From the NCBI GenBank assembly GCA_021287065.1, contig JAJTBE010000106.1, positions 1 to 36,651 on the forward strand: a DNA stretch of 36,651 nucleotides, given 5' to 3'. Shown in pieces: positions 25,152-33,294 of this stretch. The notes beneath the pieces are model-generated. The model worked only from the letters and a program-made list of their open reading frames with translations, was not told the origin of the DNA and made no database searches. The stretch's first letter is position 1, and each line of letters starts with the position of its first letter. This DNA comes from Bacillota bacterium. GTDB lineage: Bacteria > Vulcanimicrobiota > JAJTBE01. A program made the position numbers and the translations under genes.

Positions 25152-25202
25152 TATAATGTCATTGTTGAAATATGCAGAAAATAGTTTAACAATGACTTTT
25201 TT
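25152..25202 (+). terminator. hairpin with T-run between prfA and the moxR-like gene; TATAAT just upstream
   Basis: GTCATTGTT (25158-25166) and AACAATGAC (25188-25196) are exact inverted repeats with a 21-base loop and are followed by TTTTTT. This may end prfA transcripts. A TATAAT at 25152-25157 directly before it, with a poor -35, could start the moxR-like transcript, which would then begin inside the left arm. Terminator is the better reading, though the stem is AT-rich. Confidence 0.5.
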
Positions 25203-25222
25203 ATAGAGAAAGGGTGTCAGCT

Positions 25223-27382
25223 GTGGACTCAATAAGAAGTAATATGATATCAGGCACAGTACCTTCCGCCGGAATTCCGGCAGGACAGGGAGGGGTAAAA
25301 GCAAATCCCGGAGTTAATATGCCCGGAGATTCAGTTACAATAAGCAATAGCGGAATGCCGGTACAGGATGGCGGAATGATTTTAAGTCCGTCGTCAACAC
25401 CATCTGTAGATGCTTCCGCCCAGCAGGTGCAGAATAACACATCACAGGCTCAGACACAGGCTCCTGCGGCAGAATCATTCCCCCGTACGATTTCGATGGT
25501 GGATGATGCTCCCAAAACAGCCCATTCCGGAGCTGAAACAAAACCTGCATCGCAGTATGACGAATCTTATGTACCCGGCAAAAGTGCCGAGCTGGTTCAG
25601 ACAAAGAGCACAGTGGAAAATCTCACCAAACTGGCGAGATCTGTCAGACTTTCTGAAAATGCCCTTCTTGTGGGACCTACCGGCGCCGGTAAAACTGCAA
25701 TCGTAAAATATCTTGCCCACCTGACACAGAATGGCCTTCGCAGAATCAACCTTAACGATATGACCGACATCACTGAAATTATCGGCGGTTTCAAACCCAA
25801 CCAGCAGGGCAGACCTGAATGGCACGACGGTATTGTTGTTGAGTCTATGAAAAAGGGCCAGTGGCTTCTCCTTGATGAAGTCAACCTTGCTGACCCTGCA
25901 ATTCTCGAAAGACTGAATTCCCTTCTCGACGACGACAGAAGCTTGATTCTTACCGAAAAGAATAACGAAGTGGTAAAAGCCCATGAGAATTTCCGCTGCT
26001 TTGCCACTATGAACCCGTCATCATACGCAGGCAGAAAGAAACTTTCCGCAGCTATGATGAACCGTTTCCACAAAGTATGGATGGATGGTCTGGAACCCTC
26101 AGAGATGGTGGAAGTTCTTAAAGCAAAATCGAAACTTCCCGACAAGACCCTTCTTCAGATGTGTATGTTCCATCAGACCATTGCGGATATGGCTGAACAC
26201 AAACAGATTGGTAAAAAAGACGGTAATTTCCCGTTCTCGCTGCGTGATATGCAGAAGTGGATCAAGAGAATCAACCACTATAAGGAAAAAGATCCCAATG
26301 CCGATGTTGGTAAGATTATCTGGAGAGAAGCAAGACATGTCTATGAAGACAGGTTCATCAGAGAAGCTGACAGAGCTATTGTCGAAGACACTCTTAAACT
26401 GACCTTCAGCGAAGCTAACAAACCTGCGGACGGAGTAAAAACTCTTATTTCCGAAAACGGCAAAACCGTAAAAATCGGCGATATGGATCTCAATGTCAAT
26501 CCTGAAGGCGGCGCATTCGTACCCAGCGCAAAAGCCAGGCTGGTCAGCATTGATTCAACCAATAAGGTTCTTGAGAAAATGGCAAAATGCGTCAATTTCG
26601 ATGAACCCGTTCTTCTGGTTGGGCCTACTGCAGCCGGTAAAACCGCAAAGGTAAAATATCTTGCAAACCTTACAAACAACAACCTCAGAAGATACAATCT
26701 GAGCATGCAGACCGACACCACGGAATTCATCGGTGGTTTCAAACCCACCGGAGTTCCCGGCGAATACAAGTGGTCTGACGGTATTCTCGTTGACGCAATG
26801 AAAAAAGGCGACTGGGTTGTTCTGGATGAAATCAACCTTGCAGAGCCTGCGATTCTTGAAAGAATCAACTCACTTCTCGACGGCGACCGCTCACTGGTTC
26901 TTACCGAAAGAGAAAATGAAAGAGTTGAAGCCCATCCCAATTTCAGGGTATTTGCCACAATGAACCCGGCTACAGGTGATTACGGCGGAAGAAAAGAACT
27001 CTCACTGGCTATGAGAAACCGTTTCAGCGAAATCTGGGATCCCGGCGTAACAGATACCAATGAAACCACAGATATCGTAAAAGTATTTATGAAGAAAGTT
27101 CCCGAAGGAGACAAACTTGCATCCAGGATGGTCACCTTCCAGACGGAACTTGCCAAAAAGGTTGAAAGCAAAGAAATCGGCGCTAAACAGCGTGAAGGAT
27201 TTGTTTATACAATCCGTAACCTCCAGAGATGGTCCGAGTATATGAAGGAATTCACCGAAGAAGCCGGCGCACAGCAGGCATTCCTCGATGGAGCCGAACA
27301 TATTTATGCCAGTGAAATCGCTGACAAGGCAGACCGGAAAGCTATTGCGGATCTCGCCAAAACAATTTGGGAGACCAAGTAA
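25223..27382 (+). CDS. tandem AAA+ MoxR/midasin-like ATPase
   Basis: 719 residues. Start GTG 25223 is chosen because AAAGGG lies 8 bases upstream and it yields MDSIRS, matching the MDSISS starts of the peptidase paralogues; a GTG at 25214 overlaps the ribosome site. The first 100 residues look disordered and hold PGDSVTIS (34-41) and ISMVDDAP (90-97). Two AAA_5-type modules follow, 316 residues apart. Module 1 has Walker A GPTGAGKT (151-158) and Walker B LLLDEVN (215-221). Module 2 has Walker A GPTAAGKT (467-474) and Walker B VVLDEIN (532-538). Both have ATMNP and MRNRF/MMNRF arginine elements. MoxR ATPases remodel VWA partners, and the next gene encodes one. Two AAA modules in one chain is unusual for MoxR and recalls midasin. 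Confidence 0.9.
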   Translation: MDSIRSNMISGTVPSAGIPAGQGGVKANPGVNMPGDSVTISNSGMPVQDGGMILSPSSTPSVDASAQQVQNNTSQAQTQAPAAESFPRTISMVDDAPKTAHSGAETKPASQYDESYVPGKSAELVQTKSTVENLTKLARSVRLSENALLVGPTGAGKTAIVKYLAHLTQNGLRRINLNDMTDITEIIGGFKPNQQGRPEWHDGIVVESMKKGQWLLLDEVNLADPAILERLNSLLDDDRSLILTEKNNEVVKAHENFRCFATMNPSSYAGRKKLSAAMMNRFHKVWMDGLEPSEMVEVLKAKSKLPDKTLLQMCMFHQTIADMAEHKQIGKKDGNFPFSLRDMQKWIKRINHYKEKDPNADVGKIIWREARHVYEDRFIREADRAIVEDTLKLTFSEANKPADGVKTLISENGKTVKIGDMDLNVNPEGGAFVPSAKARLVSIDSTNKVLEKMAKCVNFDEPVLLVGPTAAGKTAKVKYLANLTNNNLRRYNLSMQTDTTEFIGGFKPTGVPGEYKWSDGILVDAMKKGDWVVLDEINLAEPAILERINSLLDGDRSLVLTERENERVEAHPNFRVFATMNPATGDYGGRKELSLAMRNRFSEIWDPGVTDTNETTDIVKVFMKKVPEGDKLASRMVTFQTELAKKVESKEIGAKQREGFVYTIRNLQRWSEYMKEFTEEAGAQQAFLDGAEHIYASEIADKADRKAIADLAKTIWETK

Positions 27383-27418
27383 GTTTAACCGGCACTTTAG
27401 CGAAAAGGAGCAGAAAAT

Positions 27419-30079
27419 ATGGGGATCATTGATGGTATAAAATCAGTATTCGGCGGAGGGCATACACCCTCTTCCGCACCGTTGAAGCCTAAGGAGAAAG
27501 AAACCAGAATTGATACTACCGACAGAGTTAATATCTCTGGCGGTGTTTCGTCCGCTCCGGCTTCTTCCGGCGCCGGTTCAGGGATTGCCCATGCACAGGT
27601 TCAGGATGAGCCTGAGATGATTATAGCAGGACAGCCCCCGGTGCAAAGCCAGCAGGCAAAAGCACCCGCTGCATCTGTAAATCCAAATCCGGTTAATCTC
27701 TCTATGCTTGATGACGAACCTTCGAAAGACAAAGTGAAGGCAGAGCAGGAAGCTAAACTGAAGGAAACCCTTTCAAGGCTTCAGGCTATGGCTCGTTCAG
27801 TGGGCGGCGATTTTAAAATGGATCTCAGAGCAGGTAGTGGCTGGGCTTATCATTTTAATGATAACTCAATCACATATCCCCCTGATGATCTGGTTGAAAA
27901 ATCACCTGATTACGCTATGGGCGTGGTTCTTCACGAAGGTTCCCACCGCAGATACTCAAAATGGTTTGTTGAACCGGAATTTATGGAGAAAGAGCCTTTC
28001 CTCTTCCTGAATAATGCAGTTGAGGATCCGAGAGTCAATAACATCACAATTTCGAGATTTGCAGGCGCAAAGGATTTCTTCAAAACCATTTATGACGAAG
28101 ATCTCTTTACACCCGAATTCAATTCGGGAATAGTTGATAAGCTTAAAGACGGCCTTGTAAAACAGGGCCTTAGCGAGCAGGAAGCTGAAGAAGTGGCAAA
28201 GTCACAGGCTGGTACTGTGCCAAGGCATCTTCAGTTTGGCTTAGCTCTTATATATGACTGGTACACCGATGGTAAGATGGATCCCAGAGTTCATGACCCC
28301 GATGTGAAAAAAGCTCTTGAAGAAACAGCTCCTGTTTTCCGTGAAGCTTTTGGAGTTAAAAGGGATGTTCTGGAAAAAGATCTTACCACAGCTGAAATAA
28401 ATCAGCAGGCTCTTGAATGTTATCAGACGGTCAGGGATAAACTCTGGCCCGTCTATGAAAAGCTTGTTGATATGGATAAAAAGGATCTTGCCGATAAGAT
28501 TCAGCAGCAGCAACAGTCCGGTCAGTCCGGTCAATCCGGCCAATCGGGACAGTCTCAGCAGCAGTCAGGCGGCAACCAGCAGTCAGGCGGCAACCAGCAG
28601 TCCGGCGGCTCTCAGCAGTCCGGTGGCTCTCAGCAGTCCGGTGGCTCCCAGCAATCCGGCGGCTCTCAGCAGTCCGGCGGCTCTCAGCAGTCCGGCGGCT
28701 CTCAGCAGTCCGGCGGCTCCCAGCAGTCCGGCGGCTCCCAGCAGTCCGGCGGCTCCCAGCAGGCCGGTGGCAACCAGCAGGCCGGTGGCAATCAGCAGGC
28801 CGGTGGTAATCAGCAGGCTAATGGCAACCAGCAGGCTGGCGGCGGCGGAAAGATTTCTCCTGAAAAGGCAAAGGAAATTGCTGATAAAGTAATGGACGGA
28901 CTTGATAAGGATCTGAACGGAAGCAAGTTTGAGGAAAAGGATGCCAATGCCCGTCGTGAAAACAGGGATGGCGGCAATCAGTCCGGACAGGCTTCACAGA
29001 GCCAGAATAAACCCAATAGCCAGCAGAATGCCAATAATGGCCAGCAGAATCAGGGTGCTGATGGCAAAGACGGTCAGGATGGCAAGGATGGTAAGGATGC
29101 CAATGGCGCTAATGGGGCAGATGGAAACCAGCAGGGTCAGGATGCCCAGAACAGCCAGAATGCCGGTCAGTCCCAGGATGGCCAGCAGAGTCAGGGAAAC
29201 AGCGGAAATCAGTCTCAGGGAGGCAATGGCGGCGGTTCAACCAGCGACATTCAGCTTCCTGATCTGGAAGAACTCCTTCAGAAAAAGATGGAGATTGAAG
29301 CCCGTAATGAGGCAATGCAGACTCCTTATGACAAGTTCGTTTATGAAACAGTTGAGTTTTCAGACGAGCTTTCAGGAGAGATGAAAAACTTCATCCACGA
29401 GCATGAAAAACCCAGATATATCGGTAATTTCTCCTCAGGTAAAAAACTGAATCTCCGCAAGGCGATGCAGTCTGAAGCTAAATTCCAGCTTTCAGGGGAA
29501 TTTGACCCGGACATCTGGCTTCGCAGGGAAGATCCCCAGAAGCGTGATCACCAGTTCATGTTTGTTATGGACGAGTCAGGCAGTATGAGAGATAATACTA
29601 AATGGGACAACACCCTGAAAGGTCTTGTTCTGTGTCAGGAAGCTCTCAGTGAACTGGAAATCGACTTTGGCGTAATCGGATTCTCTGATCAGCCTCAGAT
29701 TCATAAAAATCTTGAAGACAAGTTCGATGAGAACTTCAGAAATCAGGAAATGAATCAGATTATGAATAGCCCCAGCGGTGGAACCAATGATGCCGATGCG
29801 CTGAAAATTGCTCTGGAAATGCTTAGAAACTCGGATCCTGAAAAGCAGAAAACCATCATCTTTATGACCGATGGCGAAGGCAAAGTGGAAGAGATGAAAA
29901 AACTCATCGAAGAAGCTGAGCAGGATGGAATCAGGATCATCGGCGTGGGAATCGGACCTGGAACTGAAAGCGTTGTAAATGTTTTCAAACACAGCGTAAA
30001 AGTTGACAGGCTCGCCCAGCTCCCGGGAAAACTGGCTGATCTGGTAAGAGAACAGCTTGAGGAAAGCTACGAAGGATAA
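27419..30079 (+). CDS. VWA protein with HEXXH metallopeptidase-like domain and long repeat linker
   Basis: 886 residues, ATG 27419 after AAGGAG, 36 bases past the ATPase gene. Order: disordered N-terminus with TTDRVNIS (33-40) and LSMLDDEP (94-101); a helical domain with HEGSH (172-176) and VEDPRV (201-206), a zincin-like HEXXH...E layout also seen around VWA/MoxR partners; a Gln/Ser/Gly linker with 16 six-residue repeats (381-476) and a second Gly/Asp/Lys/Asn-rich stretch (about 535-600); and a C-terminal VWA domain with an intact MIDAS (Asp718, Ser720, Ser722, Thr789, Asp818). There is no signal peptide. By analogy with CobT, NorD, CbbO and ViaA, the ATPase would act on a target bridged by VWA. 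Whether the HEXXH site cleaves anything is unknown. Confidence 0.9.
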   Translation: MGIIDGIKSVFGGGHTPSSAPLKPKEKETRIDTTDRVNISGGVSSAPASSGAGSGIAHAQVQDEPEMIIAGQPPVQSQQAKAPAASVNPNPVNLSMLDDEPSKDKVKAEQEAKLKETLSRLQAMARSVGGDFKMDLRAGSGWAYHFNDNSITYPPDDLVEKSPDYAMGVVLHEGSHRRYSKWFVEPEFMEKEPFLFLNNAVEDPRVNNITISRFAGAKDFFKTIYDEDLFTPEFNSGIVDKLKDGLVKQGLSEQEAEEVAKSQAGTVPRHLQFGLALIYDWYTDGKMDPRVHDPDVKKALEETAPVFREAFGVKRDVLEKDLTTAEINQQALECYQTVRDKLWPVYEKLVDMDKKDLADKIQQQQQSGQSGQSGQSGQSQQQSGGNQQSGGNQQSGGSQQSGGSQQSGGSQQSGGSQQSGGSQQSGGSQQSGGSQQSGGSQQSGGSQQAGGNQQAGGNQQAGGNQQANGNQQAGGGGKISPEKAKEIADKVMDGLDKDLNGSKFEEKDANARRENRDGGNQSGQASQSQNKPNSQQNANNGQQNQGADGKDGQDGKDGKDANGANGADGNQQGQDAQNSQNAGQSQDGQQSQGNSGNQSQGGNGGGSTSDIQLPDLEELLQKKMEIEARNEAMQTPYDKFVYETVEFSDELSGEMKNFIHEHEKPRYIGNFSSGKKLNLRKAMQSEAKFQLSGEFDPDIWLRREDPQKRDHQFMFVMDESGSMRDNTKWDNTLKGLVLCQEALSELEIDFGVIGFSDQPQIHKNLEDKFDENFRNQEMNQIMNSPSGGTNDADALKIALEMLRNSDPEKQKTIIFMTDGEGKVEEMKKLIEEAEQDGIRIIGVGIGPGTESVVNVFKHSVKVDRLAQLPGKLADLVREQLEESYEG
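28559..28846 (+). repeat. coding minisatellite, 16 units of 18 bp
   Basis: Direct repeats of the form CAGCAGTCCGGCGGCTCT encode QQ[SA]GG[SN]: two QQSGGN, nine QQSGGS, three QQAGGN, one QQANGN and one QQAGGG. Unit length is a multiple of three, so gain or loss changes linker length and not frame. The central nine units are the most uniform, which suggests recent expansion. Confidence 0.95.
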
Positions 30080-30102
30080 AAATCAATAAGATTTACATAA
30101 TA

Positions 30103-30127
30103 AAAAGCCGCACCTGCGGCTTTTTTA
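30103..30127 (+). terminator. intrinsic terminator after the moxR-VWA unit
   Basis: AAAAGCCGC, loop ACCT, GCGGCTTTTTT, 24 bases after the VWA stop. Confidence 0.93.
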
Positions 30128-30187
30128 TTACATACAATTTTCCGGGAGGTTTCACAATATCACAGGGTTTCCCGAAAACTTCCCCCC

Positions 30188-30228
30188 AAAAAAAGAGACT
30201 GCCCCTGAACATTGGGACAGTCTCTTTG
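30188..30228 (-). terminator. intrinsic terminator of the YCF48 lipoprotein gene
   Basis: Minus strand: AAAGAGACTGTCCC and GGGGCAGTCTCTTT around an 8-base loop, then TTTTTTGG. It faces the terminator of the convergent VWA gene. Confidence 0.9.
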
Positions 30229-30250
30229 CCTTTATTGTTACGGTTGTTGT

Positions 30251-32944
30251 TTATCTTCCGCCTGTGGTTGTTTTTATTATGCCTCTGTCTCCGGCAAGAA
30301 ATCCGGTGTTGACATCAGTGAAGAAGAGTCCTCTATAGCCTGCCACATTATCCCAGCCTGTCTGCTGAGTCCATGTAACTCCGTCGGTTGAACTGAGGAC
30401 AGTCCCCTGATTTCCGCTTGCCCAGCCATTAGTAACATTTACAAAGAACACCCTGAGTAATTGCTGAGTTGTTCCGGAAGGCTGGTTTACCCAGTTATTA
30501 CCTCCATCGATTGTGCGGATAATTCTGCCTTCATCTCCGACCGCCCAGCCGTTGGAAGCATCTGTGAAGTAAATACCTCTGAGATCCTGAAGAAAACCTG
30601 TTGCAAAAGGAGTCCAGACTGTTCCGCCGTTTGTTGTTTTTAAAACAGTACCAAGCTGGCATGATATCCAGCCGTTATTTGCATCAACAAAACTAAGGTC
30701 GTAAAGTGTATTGATAGTCCCGGCTATCTGCGCATTCCAGGCAATGCCACCATTCACTGTTTTTAAAATCGTTCCGTTGTAACCTATAGCCCAGCCCGTG
30801 CTTGCGTCAGCAAATTTGACACCTAACATTATCTGAGGGTTAGCCACAACGAGAGTAATCCAGTTTGCTCCGGCAGTAACCGAATAAAATATGGTATTGA
30901 GAGTCTCTCCGACTGAATTGCAATGTGTTGCATCAGAAAAAGCAACTGAATAGAGATTGCCGCCTAACTCATCCTGCTTAGACCATGTTTCACCGGCATC
31001 TGTGGTTTTGTAGATAATTCCGCCCTCTCCTACTGCCAGACCAACATTTGCATTAAGAAAAGTGATGTTGTAAAAGCTTTTTCCAAAAGGTTTTTGCGAC
31101 CATACCGCTCCATCATAGCTTGAACCGTAATAATTGACAGCACAAAATCCGGTATCTGCAGCGAAAAGCTGTATGCCTGTGATGGGGTTCTGCATTGTGC
31201 CAGTATTTCCCGCCCAGGTGGTTCCTGCGTTTGAGGTTACAAGTCTTAGTGTGTCTGCACCTGCAGCTATACCATGAGTGCTGTCATAAAAAGACACAGT
31301 GTATAGAGTCTGGGTTTTGCTTGTAGCCTGTGTCGTCCATGTTGTTCCACCGTTGTCTGTGAACAGAATTGTTCCAACAGCGCCTACCGCCCAGCCTCTG
31401 GTAGAACTTACAAAGCGGACGCAGTTAAGATTACGTGTAGTTCCTGAGGACTGTGCGGTCCAGGTTGTTCCGCCATTGGTTGTGTAAAGTATGGTTCCTC
31501 CTTTACCAACTGCCCATCCTGTGTTGGAGTCAACAAAGTAAACGCTGCGAAGGGCGATTCCTGTTCCGGAAATTTGAACAGTCCAGTTGGTACCACCGTT
31601 GGTAGTGCGGAGAATTGTTCCAGCTTCACCTACAGCCCAGCCGTTATTTGCATCTGTGAAGTAAATGGACCAGATGTTCTGTGTGGTTCCGGAAACCTGT
31701 GCATTCCAGTTGGCTCCGCCATTGGTGGTTTTTATTATTGTGCCGCTGTATCCGCAAATCCATCCCGTATTGGCATCAAGAAAGTGCATCCCGGTAAGGA
31801 ATTCTGTGGTACCTGAGGTTTGGCTTGTGTATGTGGTAAGATTGTCTGCAGTTTTTACAATTTTACCGTTTGCTCCGGCAAACCATCCTGTGGTATTGTT
31901 CAGAAAATACAGGCAATACATCTGTGGGTTAAAGTATTTGTATTTCCAGGCAAGTGTTGCATTGACTGTTGATGAAACATTACTTGAGGAAATTGATGTT
32001 GTTTTGTCAACGGGGAGATATATGCCCTGTTTTTCTACGGTGATTTTGTAGTTGGCAAAGGGCAGCCCGACAAATGTATAATTACCGTTGCTGTCGGTAA
32101 AAGTGTATGTGAGCTGTGTGTAATTTAAAGCTTTGCTTGTCAAAGTGCTTCCCTGATAAAGAGTAACAAGTGAGTTGGGCACTCCTGCGAGTGTCTGGGA
32201 ATCGGTAACTGTTCCAGTTATATTTCCGGCAGTTATTTCTCCGCCGCCTCCGCCGTTATACACGCCGTCACTATCGGGAGAAAGGGTGTTGTTGTCTGCG
32301 GTTACTGTTACATTAACCGATGAAAAACTATAGTTTACAAGTGTAAAAGACACACTGTAGGAGCCGGGCGTTACATTGAGGAAAAGGTAACGGCCGTTTG
32401 AATCTGTGATTGAAATGGGTTTTACTGTCTGACCTTTAGTGGTTAAAGTGCAGGCAACTTTTGCAAGTCCGTTTCCGCTTGAATCTTTAACATATCCTAC
32501 GATGTTGCCCTTTCCTGCTTCCGGGGTGGGTATATCTGTGGGTGAAAGCAAGATTTCTTTCTGAAGTGTGGTATCTGCCGTTATGGTTACGGATTCTTCA
32601 TAATTGGTGTAACCTGTGGCAGTGGCGCTGAGGTCCTGTGCGCCTGCAACAATGTTGCTGAGGGTGCATTTGCCTGATGCATCGGTTTCTCCTGTTACAT
32701 CAGCAATGGTAACTGTAACGCCTGATACAACCTTTTCGGTTCCCAGGTCTTTTACAGTTATTTCTGCGTTTCCATATCCAACGGGGGTTGCTGTCGGTGA
32801 AACTGTTGGGGAGACTGTCGGTGATGATGTGGGGGAAGTCCCTCCGCCACCATCGGAACTACCACTGCAGCCTACAACAATCATTGGGATGAAAAGCATG
32901 CAGATTAGTAAGAAAAATGCCGCTTTGATCGATGTTTTCTTCAT
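30251..32944 (-). CDS. lipoprotein with carboxypeptidase-regulatory-like domains and YCF48-type propeller repeats
   Basis: 897 residues. Signal peptide with lipobox VVGC, Gly/Ser then Ser/Pro/Thr linker, three CarboxypepD_reg-like beta-sandwich domains (about 57-133, 144-230, 240-330; for example ITDSNGRYLFLNVTPGSYSV), then 14 repeats of about 40 residues from about 335 to the end. Each repeat has the form L-x-x-V-x-F-x-D-x-x-x-G-W-A-V-G-x-x-G-T-I-L-x-T-T-N-G-G-x-x-W. This is the YCF48/HCF136-like pattern, and 14 units would make two seven-bladed propellers. Repeats 6, 7 and 9 are degenerate. It is probably a surface binding or adhesion protein anchored in the outer membrane. GGAGAGGA precedes ATG 32944. 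Confidence 0.9.
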   Translation of the reverse strand: MKKTSIKAAFFLLICMLFIPMIVVGCSGSSDGGGGTSPTSSPTVSPTVSPTATPVGYGNAEITVKDLGTEKVVSGVTVTIADVTGETDASGKCTLSNIVAGAQDLSATATGYTNYEESVTITADTTLQKEILLSPTDIPTPEAGKGNIVGYVKDSSGNGLAKVACTLTTKGQTVKPISITDSNGRYLFLNVTPGSYSVSFTLVNYSFSSVNVTVTADNNTLSPDSDGVYNGGGGGEITAGNITGTVTDSQTLAGVPNSLVTLYQGSTLTSKALNYTQLTYTFTDSNGNYTFVGLPFANYKITVEKQGIYLPVDKTTSISSSNVSSTVNATLAWKYKYFNPQMYCLYFLNNTTGWFAGANGKIVKTADNLTTYTSQTSGTTEFLTGMHFLDANTGWICGYSGTIIKTTNGGANWNAQVSGTTQNIWSIYFTDANNGWAVGEAGTILRTTNGGTNWTVQISGTGIALRSVYFVDSNTGWAVGKGGTILYTTNGGTTWTAQSSGTTRNLNCVRFVSSTRGWAVGAVGTILFTDNGGTTWTTQATSKTQTLYTVSFYDSTHGIAAGADTLRLVTSNAGTTWAGNTGTMQNPITGIQLFAADTGFCAVNYYGSSYDGAVWSQKPFGKSFYNITFLNANVGLAVGEGGIIYKTTDAGETWSKQDELGGNLYSVAFSDATHCNSVGETLNTIFYSVTAGANWITLVVANPQIMLGVKFADASTGWAIGYNGTILKTVNGGIAWNAQIAGTINTLYDLSFVDANNGWISCQLGTVLKTTNGGTVWTPFATGFLQDLRGIYFTDASNGWAVGDEGRIIRTIDGGNNWVNQPSGTTQQLLRVFFVNVTNGWASGNQGTVLSSTDGVTWTQQTGWDNVAGYRGLFFTDVNTGFLAGDRGIIKTTTGGR

Positions 32945-33294
32945 TAAATCCTCTCCATCGTTATTTTTAGTTTTTTATGTAAATGCAATTTGCAGTCTGA
33001 ATGGACTCTTAAAACCTTACATAAGAATTGGCAGGAGAGTAAACCCGGAATATTGAGAATTGATGTTTTTCCTGTGGATCTGGGTCAGGAAGCCTGTTCT
33101 GAATCGGCTGGAGAAAGGTGTGATATGAATTGCCGAACCTTTTTACAGGCTGGCAGATGTGATTGGAATTTTAGTGCAATAGTTCTTGCCATATAGAACT
33201 CATGCTTTTTTTGACACAAATGTAAAAATTCCTTTATATTTCAGTGTCTAAAAGAAGTTTTGGTAAAGAATTTTTAGTGTTTTGAAAGAAAATA
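32945..33294. other. 350-base intergenic region
   Basis: AT-rich at both ends. It should hold the promoter of the YCF48 gene, which I cannot place with confidence. On the plus strand, TTGACA (33211-33216) and TTATAT (33234-33239) are 17 bases apart, but no plus-strand gene follows. No RNA gene or repeat is seen, and the short open frames have no ribosome site. Confidence 0.5.

Noticed and set aside
26341-26958. 205-residue minus-strand open frame opposite the MoxR-like gene
   Set aside because: It is antisense to conserved AAA+ motifs and has no homology I recognise; codon bias of the sense gene explains it.
28559-28846. CRISPR-like array
   Set aside because: Units are contiguous 18-mers without spacers and code in frame.
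28413-28892. 159-residue open frame in another frame of the VWA gene
   Set aside because: It exists because the 18-bp repeat is open in several frames; its product is a low-complexity Ser/Pro/Ala repeat.
33211-33239. TTGACA with TTATAT at 17 bases on the plus strand
   Set aside because: It points into the 3' end of a minus-strand gene, no plus-strand gene or RNA follows, the -10 is poor and the region is AT-rich; an antisense RNA cannot be excluded.
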